Assembly (NCBI GenBank): GCA_025455985.1
Contig: JALOLM010000017.1
Coordinates: forward strand, 1 to 13,945
Length of the DNA stretch: 13,945 bases
From: Candidatus Nanopelagicales bacterium
GTDB lineage: Bacteria; Actinomycetota; Actinomycetes; S36-B12; UBA10799
Reading direction: 5' to 3'
Of the stretch, positions 6,692-13,216 are shown piece after piece. The notes under the pieces are model-generated. The model worked only from the letters and a program-made list of their open reading frames with translations, had not been told where the DNA came from and did not search any database. Both the position numbers and the translations under genes were made by a program. The first letter of the stretch is position 1, and every line of letters begins with the position of its first letter.

Positions 6692-6727
6692 CGGACCACA
6701 GTCACGGCCGAGATTGGGGCGCACCGG

Positions 6728-7621
6728 GTGAAGACGGAGAACATCAACCACGCATTCCTGGACCCGGTATTGACCGGTGATCACGTGGACACGTACTACC
6801 ACTTCGGTGCGGCCAGCAACGATCCGATTCTGCGTGGACTGCGAGACGTCAAAGCGGTGATCATGGCCGGATCGGGGCACCGGATCCACGAGTTCGCCCA
6901 GACCTGGAGCCGGATGAACGGCGACGCGGAGATAATCGCCTTCCCCAAGGAGGAGCGGTTCGTCACCCGTTATTGCCACGGGGTCCTGTACGCCTCGCAC
7001 GGGATGGGTATGCCCAGTGCCAGCATCGCGGTGCAGGAGTTGATGCGCATGGTCTACTTCCTCAAAGGCGGCGACCTCGATGCCCTGGAGGAGATCTTCT
7101 GGGCACGGGTGGGCACCAGTGGCGGGGTCGGCCTGGAGGGGGGCAGCATCGTCGCGACAACCGAGGGTGTGATGGCCGACCTTCAGCCCTACCGGGTACT
7201 CAACGGGGGTATGGGTGAGTACTGGTTCGACAGCACCTTCCCGCAGGCGGTGATCGATGAGGTCGTGGCCGTGAACGCCGAGGCCGGGTTGGCGGTCGTC
7301 CCGGGCAAGACCGTGGCCGGCAACGAGTTCTTCCTCGAGCAGTTCCGTCTCGACGGCGCCATCTGCATGGAGAACCCGGACAGCAAAATGGCCTGGCTGG
7401 AGTGGATCTACGACAACGGTGTGCGCAACATCGAGATGGAGGGGGCCATGCTGGCCGGCTACCTCAACCACTGGGGCTTCGGAAAGTTCGCGATGATCTG
7501 CACCACTCTGCTGAACCGACTGCACGGAGACCAGGTGACAGCATCGCCGGAACAGTTGCACGAATACAGTGAGCAGTCCGGGCAGGCGATGTTCAACTAC
7601 CTCGCAGCCACGCTCGGCTGA
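6728..7621 (+). CDS. Uridine phosphorylase, eukaryotic (UPP1/UPP2) type
   Basis: A 297-residue enzyme predicted to split uridine with phosphate into uracil and ribose-1-phosphate (nucleoside phosphorylase-I fold). It lines up with human UPP1 from memory: YYHFG (His25), MAGSGHRIHEF with the phosphate-binding Arg52, SHGMGMPSASIAVQEL (90-105), ARVGTSGGVGLE with phosphate-binding Arg127, EQFRLDGAICM with Gln205 and Arg207 that read uracil in the human enzyme, GVRNIEMEGAMLAGY with ribose-binding Met237 and Glu238, and LLNRLHGDQV near the end. A few residues are inserted before ARVGTSGG (FLKGGDLDALEE). It is closer to animal enzymes than to E. coli Udp, which is uncommon in actinobacteria. The GTG start precedes the first conserved block by about 20 codons; GGGGC 8 nt upstream is a weak ribosome site. 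It may act with the upstream oxygenase. Confidence 0.9.
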   Translation: MKTENINHAFLDPVLTGDHVDTYYHFGAASNDPILRGLRDVKAVIMAGSGHRIHEFAQTWSRMNGDAEIIAFPKEERFVTRYCHGVLYASHGMGMPSASIAVQELMRMVYFLKGGDLDALEEIFWARVGTSGGVGLEGGSIVATTEGVMADLQPYRVLNGGMGEYWFDSTFPQAVIDEVVAVNAEAGLAVVPGKTVAGNEFFLEQFRLDGAICMENPDSKMAWLEWIYDNGVRNIEMEGAMLAGYLNHWGFGKFAMICTTLLNRLHGDQVTASPEQLHEYSEQSGQAMFNYLAATLG

Positions 7622-7638
7622 CCAGTGACGCCCTGGCG

Positions 7639-7664
7639 TGGGATTCCGACACGTCCGGACCCCA
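7639..7664. terminator. Possible bidirectional terminator between convergent genes
   Basis: On the minus strand TGGGGTCCG pairs with CGGAATCCCA through nine pairs (one G-T, one bulged A) around a 7-nt loop. It fills most of the 45 bp between the stops of the uridine phosphorylase and the histidine kinase. There is no T-run on either side. Confidence 0.4.
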
Positions 7665-7666
7665 TC

Positions 7667-9817
7667 TCACCCCGACAGCCGGCTCACGTCGCTCTTCGCG
7701 GGCACCCATCGGGCAACCACCGCGGCCAGCACGGCCTTTGCAACCGGCTTCGCGACGAAATCGTCCATTCCGGCAGCCACGCACTCCTGGCGAGTCTGTT
7801 CGAGTACGTTCGCGGTCAAGGCGATAACCGGTGTTCGACCCGACGTTTCCCTGGCTCGCCACCGACGTGTGGTCTCAAGGCCATCCATCGCCGGCATGTG
7901 AACATCCATGAACACCAGGTCGAAACGCCGTGCAGCCAGGGTCTGCAGAGCGGCAGGCCCGTCTGAGACGACCTCCACCCGGCAGCCGATCCGCTCCAGC
8001 ATCGCCTTGGCCACCATCTGGTTGACGGTGTTGTCCTCGACCAGCAGCACCCGCACCCTTGCGTCATCGGGATCCACCTGATCCCCGGACGTTTCCAGGT
8101 CGGCAACACGAGGCGGCAGTTGCAGCGGAACCCGCACCGTGAACCGCGATCCCTGGCCAAGGCGACTGTGGGCCTGGATGCTCCCGCCCATGCCGACGAT
8201 CGTGCGGTGACAGATCGCAAGGCCGAGACCCGATCCCCCGAAACGGCGAGACGTCGACGCGTCGGCCTGGACGAACGAGTCGAACAACGTCGGCAAAGCG
8301 CTGGGCGCCATCCCGATACCGGTGTCGGTGACACTGAACCGCAGTTCGTATCCGTCGTCGATCGGATGTCCCCCGATCCGAACTTGGACGCCGCCGGTCG
8401 AGGTGAACTTGCACGCATTACCCACCAGGTTCGTGATGACCTGTCGCAGCCGATTGGCGTCGCCGACCACGCGGGTGGGCAGGCCTTCCTCGACACTCAC
8501 GTCCAGTGACAGTCCCTTGCTCTGCACCTGGGAGCGCAGAAGACCCGCCGCGTCGGCGAGTTCGGCCCCCGGATCGAAGGGCAGTGACTCGAACTCGACC
8601 TGCCCGGATTCCAGCCGCGACAGGTCCAGCACGCCAGTGATCACCGACATCAGCTCATCGGCGCAGTCATGGGCGACCTCGATGTAGTGGGACTGTTCAG
8701 AGGTCGGCTGGCAATCACGCAGGAGTTCGAGCATTCCGGTCACGCCATTGAGCGGCGTGCGGATCTCGTGGCTCATCGTCGCCAGGAACTCGCTCTTGGC
8801 GCGGTTGGCGGCCTCAGCCCGCTCACGCGCTTCGTGCGTCTCGGTGACGTCGATGTGGATGCCCACCATACGGACCGCCCGGCCCTCGGCATCGCGCAGG
8901 ATCATTCCGCGGGACATCACCCAGACGTATCGTCCATCCGCGTGACGCAGCCTGTGGGTGTTCTCGTAGTGATGACCTGGCTCGCGCAATGCAGTCTGCA
9001 CCCGTTCGAGCGAGGCAGCGCGATCCTCTGGGTGGATGCGGTGTTCCCACTCGCGGAACTCGTCACCGATCTCGTCGTCGCGGTGGCCAAGCATCTGCTT
9101 CCAGCGCCGCGAGTAGTAGACCCGCGATGTGTCGACGTGCCAGTCCCACAGTCCTGCCGCGCTGCCGTCGAGCGCCAGCTTCAAGCGCTGTTTCTCCACC
9201 TCGAGCTGCTGCACCTGCTGGGCGATCCGGGCGCTGTGCCAGCGTGCCTGGATCAGCGATCCGATCTGGTGGGCCATCAGCGACAGCGGCCCGACCTGCG
9301 CACGCTCCAGGCAGGGGAAGAAGCGGCTGCCGGTCTCGCGCACGCCCACGACGAGCAGTGCGATCGGGGTGCCGTCGGATCCGTTGCACATCGTCGCCGC
9401 CAACTGATGGAACCCCGGACCTACCAGATCCCTGGACTCCGCCGCGTTCCACAGCGAGGCTCGGTTGCCCGCGGCGCCCACACCCGCTCTCAACATGTGC
9501 GTGGACCGCAGGTCGAAGATCCCAGAATCGGCACCGTGGCACACCACCACCTGGCCGACGGCCTGCTGGGGCCAGTCGACAGCGATCAGGGCGGCCATCT
9601 CGACCTCGAAGATCTTGCAGACGGCCTCGACACTCAGGCGCGCGAGAGCTGCCTGGTCCTCCACGGCCATGGCGTCCGCGTAGAACTCGTGCATCTGCTC
9701 GAACCGCGAGACCTCTCGGTCCAGCCGATCGCGGGTGGCGATGAGTTCTTGCTGCTGCCGCGCCAGCCGGGCAACCTGTTCCTGAAGCCCGATCTCGGCC
9801 GCCACTGCGGGGCTCAC
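7667..9817 (-). CDS. Hybrid sensor histidine kinase: coiled coil-GAF-PAS-HisKA-HATPase-REC
   Basis: A 716-residue cytosolic kinase with no membrane segment. Residues 10-45 look like a coiled coil, 45-195 a GAF-like sensor, 205-330 a PAS domain with PAC ending (YVWVMSRGMILRDAEGRAVRMVGIHIDVTE), and 340-405 HisKA with the phospho-acceptor His350 in MSHEIRTPLNG. The ATPase domain shows the N box (NLVGNACKF, 463-471), DTGIGM (498-503) and GGSGLGL (528-534). The receiver starts at about 588 with Glu594/Asp595, phospho-acceptor Asp638 in FMDVHMPAMDG, Thr668 and Lys690. There is no HPt domain and no separate response regulator nearby, so the output lies elsewhere. The GTG start overlaps the FIST gene stop (GTGA), indicating tight coupling. 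A FIST protein with a soluble hybrid kinase resembles NosP-NahK of Pseudomonas aeruginosa; NahK, however, has PAS domains rather than GAF. Confidence 0.93.
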   Translation of the reverse strand: MSPAVAAEIGLQEQVARLARQQQELIATRDRLDREVSRFEQMHEFYADAMAVEDQAALARLSVEAVCKIFEVEMAALIAVDWPQQAVGQVVVCHGADSGIFDLRSTHMLRAGVGAAGNRASLWNAAESRDLVGPGFHQLAATMCNGSDGTPIALLVVGVRETGSRFFPCLERAQVGPLSLMAHQIGSLIQARWHSARIAQQVQQLEVEKQRLKLALDGSAAGLWDWHVDTSRVYYSRRWKQMLGHRDDEIGDEFREWEHRIHPEDRAASLERVQTALREPGHHYENTHRLRHADGRYVWVMSRGMILRDAEGRAVRMVGIHIDVTETHEARERAEAANRAKSEFLATMSHEIRTPLNGVTGMLELLRDCQPTSEQSHYIEVAHDCADELMSVITGVLDLSRLESGQVEFESLPFDPGAELADAAGLLRSQVQSKGLSLDVSVEEGLPTRVVGDANRLRQVITNLVGNACKFTSTGGVQVRIGGHPIDDGYELRFSVTDTGIGMAPSALPTLFDSFVQADASTSRRFGGSGLGLAICHRTIVGMGGSIQAHSRLGQGSRFTVRVPLQLPPRVADLETSGDQVDPDDARVRVLLVEDNTVNQMVAKAMLERIGCRVEVVSDGPAALQTLAARRFDLVFMDVHMPAMDGLETTRRWRARETSGRTPVIALTANVLEQTRQECVAAGMDDFVAKPVAKAVLAAVVARWVPAKSDVSRLSG

Positions 9818-11013
9818 GGCTCGCGGCGCACGAGCGCGTACAGGGCGGTCGTGTAGTTGTGGTAGGTGTTCTCGCCGCCCAATCGGGCGAACTCGCCGAA
9901 CCCGTACATGCCCAGCCAGGGTGGGACCTCCCCGTCGACCGACAGCGGGTATTGCATCCGCCCGACCAACTCCTCCTTCATGACCCGGTTGAACAGGAAC
10001 CTGCCGCGGGCCAGGCAGTCGGCATGGAACACGGCGATCACTTCGTCGTCGCCGATCCGCTGCGTCATCTGGTTCATCATGCGATCCATGTCGTCAAAGA
10101 TCCGCTGCTCGTCCCGCACGGTGAGCCAGAGTTCGGTGCCCTCAGGGCAAGTGGTCGGGTAGTGCATGGTGCCGTCGGAGTCCCGCTTGGTGACCACGCG
10201 CAATATGTGGTCGTTGCCATACTCGGCCGCGAGATCCTCCGGCAGTCGCTCAGCCAGCGCGCCGATGGGGATCGTGTCGCCGCACGTCGCCGATTCGGTC
10301 AGTGCCAGGCGCTTGGTGTACTCGCCCCACGCAGGCCTGCCGTTCAGTTCGATGATCTGGTTGCCCTTGGACAGTGTCACCACCAGGGGCTCACCCACCG
10401 CCACGAAGCCGTGCGTCGCCTGCGTGACGGCCCGCAACGTGGGATCAGCGAAGCCCACCGCCCAGGCACCGTGTTCCATGACAGCACCGCCGGCCATCTG
10501 AAAACTGGTGATCCCCTTCATGTTGTCCGACGACGTCGCGCCCACCACCGTGACCTCAGGGCCGAGGACATCCTCGAACCCGCTGACGACCTCATCGTTG
10601 GCGATATCGATCCCCGACCCCAGGAAGAGCACAACGTTGACCTGTGGATTGGCATGATGCAACGCCCTGGCCAGCCGCTGGCCGCATTCCCGGCTGTTCT
10701 CGGCATAGATACCGTCGAGCGCGGCTACGGCCAACTCCTGGCCCCCGCGTACCGTCATCAGGGCCACGTCATGCATGGACTCGCTGACTCCCTCGCTGCC
10801 CACCACCCCGCAGCACGAGGACCCCACGATGGTCGCGCTGGGAGCCAGCCGAGCCGCTTGGTCGATGAGCGCCTGATGGTCATGTCCCATCGACGCGTAG
10901 ATGATCACGAGGTCGCAGTCTGTGTCGTCAACCCCCAGCGCCGCCTGCATGCACTCGGTCACGGCTGCCGATGAGTTGACCATCCGAACGCTCGCGGATG
11001 CGAAATCCAACAT
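9814..11013 (-). CDS. FIST-domain sensory protein (FIST_N-FIST_C), possible NosP-like partner of the downstream kinase
   Basis: A 399-residue soluble protein. FIST_N covers roughly 30-210, with DLVIIYASMGHDHQALI (34-50), TIVGSSCCGVVGSEGV (61-76), NVVLFLGSG (126-134) and VTVVGATSSDNM (154-165). FIST_C covers about 215-395, with ELNGRPAWGEY, AVFHADCLARGRFLF (327-341), MYGFGEFARLGG and NTYHNYTTALYAL (382-394). FIST is a sensory domain thought to bind small ligands; in the NosP group it carries haem, senses nitric oxide and controls a co-encoded histidine kinase. Co-encoding with a hybrid kinase and the four-base overlap support a similar sensor-kinase pair here. I cannot identify the haem ligand, so the NO role is inference. 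A purine-rich GGGAAGGCGG stretch lies 6-15 nt before the ATG, giving a usable ribosome site. Confidence 0.88.
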   Translation of the reverse strand: MLDFASASVRMVNSSAAVTECMQAALGVDDTDCDLVIIYASMGHDHQALIDQAARLAPSATIVGSSCCGVVGSEGVSESMHDVALMTVRGGQELAVAALDGIYAENSRECGQRLARALHHANPQVNVVLFLGSGIDIANDEVVSGFEDVLGPEVTVVGATSSDNMKGITSFQMAGGAVMEHGAWAVGFADPTLRAVTQATHGFVAVGEPLVVTLSKGNQIIELNGRPAWGEYTKRLALTESATCGDTIPIGALAERLPEDLAAEYGNDHILRVVTKRDSDGTMHYPTTCPEGTELWLTVRDEQRIFDDMDRMMNQMTQRIGDDEVIAVFHADCLARGRFLFNRVMKEELVGRMQYPLSVDGEVPPWLGMYGFGEFARLGGENTYHNYTTALYALVRREP

Positions 11014-11075
11014 GTGAACCGCCTTCCCTACCCGCGACCACGCTGACGCAACGGGTTCAGGGCCGGTTCAACACT

Positions 11076-11096
11076 TCCTCAAGAAATCCTCAAGAA
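11076..11096. promoter_or_regulatory. Tandem 10-bp direct repeats, 11-bp period, upstream of the FIST gene
   Basis: TCCTCAAGAA occurs at 11076-11085 and again at 11087-11096 (TTCTTGAGGA on the gene strand), exactly one helical turn apart. The repeats sit 63-83 bp upstream of the FIST start, and the second copy contains the stop codon of the small upstream ORF. Two-site direct repeats with 11-bp spacing are typical of OmpR/PhoB-family regulators, so this could be an internal operator. A -10 further downstream is not obvious. Confidence 0.35.
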
Positions 11097-11242
11097 GACC
11101 GTCCGCCACCGCCGCAGCACACGGTCCAGCCGGTGCCACACAGACGCTCGAACTCCTCGCGGCGCCGCTGTTCAGACCGAGAAGGCCGCTGCGGTGGCTC
11201 GCTGACCTGCTCGGTCGGTTCGGAGGTGTTCGTGGGCGTCAC
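11090..11242 (-). CDS. 50-residue small protein with a Cys/Gly-rich tail, translationally coupled to the DUF1232 gene
   Basis: I do not recognise this protein. It starts with GTG inside the DUF1232 stop (GTGA overlap). Residues 1-22 are rich in Thr, Glu, Pro and Ser (begins VTPTNTSEPTEQ), 22-34 form a charged SRSEQRRREEFERL helix, and the end reads CGTGWTVCCGGGGRSS with Cys35, Cys42 and Cys43. No signal peptide or membrane helix is visible. 38 of 50 codons end in G or C, as expected for a gene in this genome, and the four-base overlap is the same kind as the other coupled pairs here. The Cys cluster could bind a metal or form disulfides. The FIST gene follows 76 bp later on the same strand, so it may belong to the sensor operon. 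A chance frame is the alternative. Confidence 0.55.
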   Translation of the reverse strand: MTPTNTSEPTEQVSEPPQRPSRSEQRRREEFERLCGTGWTVCCGGGGRSS

Positions 11243-11442
11243 TGGTTGTGCGTAGTGACCGGCACGACCTGTGGGCGCCCGGCTGCGCGCATCACGGTGG
11301 CGGCGATCAGACCGAGAATGGCGGCGTCATCGGCGATGCCCAAGGGGCCGGCGATGATCTCGGGGATGAAGTCGAAGGGAGAGATGACATAGAGCAAGCC
11401 GAGGATGATCATTGCGACCTCGGTCTTGGAAAGGCGACTCAT
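11239..11442 (-). CDS. DUF1232 (YkvA-type) small membrane protein
   Basis: A 67-residue protein with the DUF1232 signature YVISPFDFIPEI (18-29) followed by GIADDAAILGLIAATV (35-50). Two hydrophobic segments (about 9-23 and 36-50) suggest a small membrane-associated protein. Family function is not known. The ATG is six bases after a CAAAAT -10, with no good ribosome site, in line with a leaderless transcript. Its stop overlaps the GTG of the small Cys/Gly protein, and the FIST and kinase genes follow on the same strand, making it the likely first gene of a four-gene unit. The tail after residue 54 is polar and ends TTHNQ. Confidence 0.85.
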   Translation of the reverse strand: MSRLSKTEVAMIILGLLYVISPFDFIPEIIAGPLGIADDAAILGLIAATVMRAAGRPQVVPVTTHNQ

Positions 11443-11448
11443 GTTTCC

Positions 11449-11477
11449 ATTTTGAACGGCAAAGCCCGATCTGGCAA
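11449..11477 (-). promoter_or_regulatory. Promoter of the DUF1232-led unit
   Basis: On the minus strand TTGCCA (11477 to 11472), a 17-nt spacer and CAAAAT (11454 to 11449) give a good -35/-10 pair. GGAAAC then separates the -10 from the ATG, predicting a leaderless start. Confidence 0.55.
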
Positions 11478-11487
11478 GACAATTGTC
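11478..11487. promoter_or_regulatory. Palindrome GACAATTGTC next to the -35
   Basis: A perfect 10-bp palindrome abuts the -35 hexamer of the DUF1232 promoter. A second, imperfect 16-bp palindrome, AGGCTTCATGAGGCCT, lies at 11501-11516. One or both may be operators. The rest of the 130-bp gap to the secreted-protein gene shows no clear terminator. Confidence 0.35.
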
Positions 11488-11572
11488 AAGCAGAAATTCC
11501 AGGCTTCATGAGGCCTGCGGAAACCTTCCAGAATCGCCGGGCGAGTCTGCCGTGGTCAGCACCGTCCCACAT

Positions 11573-12304
11573 CTACTTGACGAACTCGCAGAATCCGTAG
11601 TGGTTCCCGCGGTCCCATGCTGCGGCTCCGGGGACGTACCACGTGCGCAGGGTCCAGCCCTTCTTCCTGAGCTTCTGGCACGACTTCTGCGTCTTGGTGA
11701 GCATCTTGTTCGTGCCCGGATACTGCGCGACGGAAATCCAGACCTGGTTGGTGAGCTTGACCGCGTCGGGCTTGGAGCACTTCATGCCGCGCCACCCGCG
11801 GGGGTTGAGGCAGACATACGGTTTCAGGCCCTTGCCCTTGACCGAGCCGGTGCGCGAGGCCGGTGCGGTGAGCTTCTGGTTGCGGCTCTGACCCAGGCAG
11901 GCCGCCCAACGCTGGGAGGCGTTCCACTCGTCGACGGTGGGCAACTGGATGTTGAGCCTGGCGGATCGCGGCATCACATAACTGGACTTCGGGTACTTCG
12001 GCTTCGTTTTCGTCCATGCGTAGTTGACTGCCACCGGTTGGCAGGCCCGGAAGGCCCACGCCTTCACCGAATCCGCGGCGTAGCCGGCGGCAGCCACATC
12101 TGCTGGCAGCTGGACGATGCCGAGGACCTCACCGTTGTGGGGCAGGGCACAGTCGACCGCAGTGGCAGTGAACGCGTCCTGGACCCACTGGTCAGCCGAG
12201 TAGGTGAAGCACGTGCTCGCGGGCGGCTCGGCGGCCTGGGCGACTGCGCCGAACCCTGTCATCGACACGGCCACCGTCACCGCGGCCACAAACGTCGCTC
12301 TCAT
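11573..12304 (-). CDS. Secreted eight-cysteine protein with two Septum_form-like repeats
   Basis: A 243-residue exported protein. Residues 1-25 are a signal peptide ending AVAQAA before EPPAS. The mature part looks like two related halves: one with Cys32, Cys52, Cys88 and Cys136 (CFTYSADQWVQDAF, VDCALPHNGEVLGIV, RACQP, RWAACLGQ), the other with Cys165, Cys176, Cys209 and Cys239 (YVCLNPRGWRGMKCSKP, SCQKL, HYGFCEF). The VxC...PHxxEV pattern and the WxxxxRWxxC end resemble the Septum_form family of actinobacterial cell-surface proteins; four disulfides are likely. The second half is more basic and more diverged. It overlaps the upstream GH25-like gene by ATGA, so the two are made together and both exported. 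Its function is not known. Confidence 0.75.
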   Translation of the reverse strand: MRATFVAAVTVAVSMTGFGAVAQAAEPPASTCFTYSADQWVQDAFTATAVDCALPHNGEVLGIVQLPADVAAAGYAADSVKAWAFRACQPVAVNYAWTKTKPKYPKSSYVMPRSARLNIQLPTVDEWNASQRWAACLGQSRNQKLTAPASRTGSVKGKGLKPYVCLNPRGWRGMKCSKPDAVKLTNQVWISVAQYPGTNKMLTKTQKSCQKLRKKGWTLRTWYVPGAAAWDRGNHYGFCEFVK

Positions 12305-13140
12305 CGTTCATCCTCCGACATCCATACGAACAGCCGATCCCGCCACGTCTGGGTCCGGGTCCGCTGACACAACAGGTCGTGATCACGCTTGGTGTCCCAC
12401 CACTGGGCCACCAGGATCGGTCCCCCCTGCACTGAGGTCACCCGACACATCCGCCGGGCATCCGAGTAATCGGTGTTCGACCACGGATGCCCCCCTGCCG
12501 TGCGCCACTCCGGCAGGCCGTACCTGGCTGAACCGATGATGTCGCGCCACGGACCCGGTGATGTGTAGAAACCCACGTCGAGGCCTGCATCGCGGTAGCC
12601 GCGCAGCACGCCGTCGAGGACTGCCTTGTTCCGCTTCTGGCTCGACGTCCAGGGCGCCACCGGGTACGGCTCGACGTCGACCCAGATGAACGTGTTCGTC
12701 AGCCCGGCGCGCTCCATGGTCGCCACGTTGAACTGCGCCTGGGCGTAGCCCGCGTTGCGCAGCCGATTGCCTGCACCCGCTGGTTCCCAGGGGCCCTCTG
12801 CGCCGTAGGTCCGGATCTGTTTGGGCTTGGGAAAGGTCGTCATCGCGTAGGTTCCCACCCAGATGCCGCGCTGCCTGGCCCAATTGACCTGGCGCACGAT
12901 GCACGGGTTGGGATAGAAGCCCGGGCCGTTGGTCAGTCCCAGAATGACGAACTTCGCGTCGGCTCTTGGCATGGGCAGTCCCTTGGTGCGCCGGGACGGG
13001 ATCCCCATGCCTTTGGGACAGTTGGGCCACGAGGCATCCGCACCCTTGACCGGGATTCCATAGGGGTCTGCGGCGACCGCTGGGGTCGCCGGACCGGCGA
13101 GTGTCCCCATAAGGACGATCAACGCCAACAGCAATTTCAC
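12301..13140 (-). CDS. Secreted GH25-like TIM-barrel protein
   Basis: A 279-residue exported protein. The signal peptide covers residues 1-23 or 24 (KLLLALIVLMG core, AVA-A cleavage). The mature part starts with GADASWPNCP (33-42), then FVILGLTNGPGFYPNPC (64-80), WVGTYAMTTFP, FIWVDVEPYP (151-160), VGFYTSPGPW and ILVAQWW near the end. This strand order and the acidic residues Asp35, Asp155 and Glu157 fit the GH25 lysozyme-like barrel, in which an Asp on the first strand and a DxE on the fourth are catalytic; muramidase or glycosidase activity is therefore possible but unproven. The GTG at 13140 is preferred over an upstream in-frame TTG because GGAGG (13153-13149) lies 8 nt before it and it gives a compact signal peptide. 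It is the first gene of a two-gene secreted operon. Confidence 0.8.
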   Translation of the reverse strand: MKLLLALIVLMGTLAGPATPAVAADPYGIPVKGADASWPNCPKGMGIPSRRTKGLPMPRADAKFVILGLTNGPGFYPNPCIVRQVNWARQRGIWVGTYAMTTFPKPKQIRTYGAEGPWEPAGAGNRLRNAGYAQAQFNVATMERAGLTNTFIWVDVEPYPVAPWTSSQKRNKAVLDGVLRGYRDAGLDVGFYTSPGPWRDIIGSARYGLPEWRTAGGHPWSNTDYSDARRMCRVTSVQGGPILVAQWWDTKRDHDLLCQRTRTQTWRDRLFVWMSEDER

Positions 13141-13169
13141 GTTCTGGACCTCCAGCAAACGTTCTTCCC

Positions 13170-13198
13170 ACGGTACTCCACGGCTTCCCGACCCCCAA
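13170..13198 (-). promoter_or_regulatory. Promoter of the GH25-like/Septum_form-like operon
   Basis: On the minus strand TTGGGG (13198 to 13193), a 17-nt spacer and TACCGT (13175 to 13170) form a reasonable pair. The transcript would begin near 13163, giving a short leader that carries the GGAGG site. Confidence 0.45.
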
Positions 13199-13204
13199 CG
13201 GCAC

Positions 13205-13216
13205 TACGGTGGGGGC
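13205..13216 (+). promoter_or_regulatory. Candidate leaderless -10 of the ROK kinase gene
   Basis: TACGGT (13205-13210) is followed by GGGGGC and the ATG at 13217. The G run touches the start codon, too close for a normal ribosome site. The divergent promoter of the secreted operon lies within the same 76 bp. Confidence 0.45.

Noticed and set aside
6203..7561. 452-codon minus-strand ORF opposite the oxygenase end and the uridine phosphorylase
   Set aside because: It has no recognisable motif and covers two genes whose plus-strand products have complete active sites.
8669..10974. Two long plus-strand ORFs (395 and 371 codons) opposite the kinase and FIST genes
   Set aside because: Both are shadows: the minus-strand frames carry full HisKA/HATPase/REC and FIST motifs, and the plus-strand translations show only antisense-type composition.
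13141..13158. TTG start giving a six-residue-longer GH25-like protein
   Set aside because: The GTG at 13140 has GGAGG at 8 nt and gives a standard signal peptide; the TTG lies upstream of that site.
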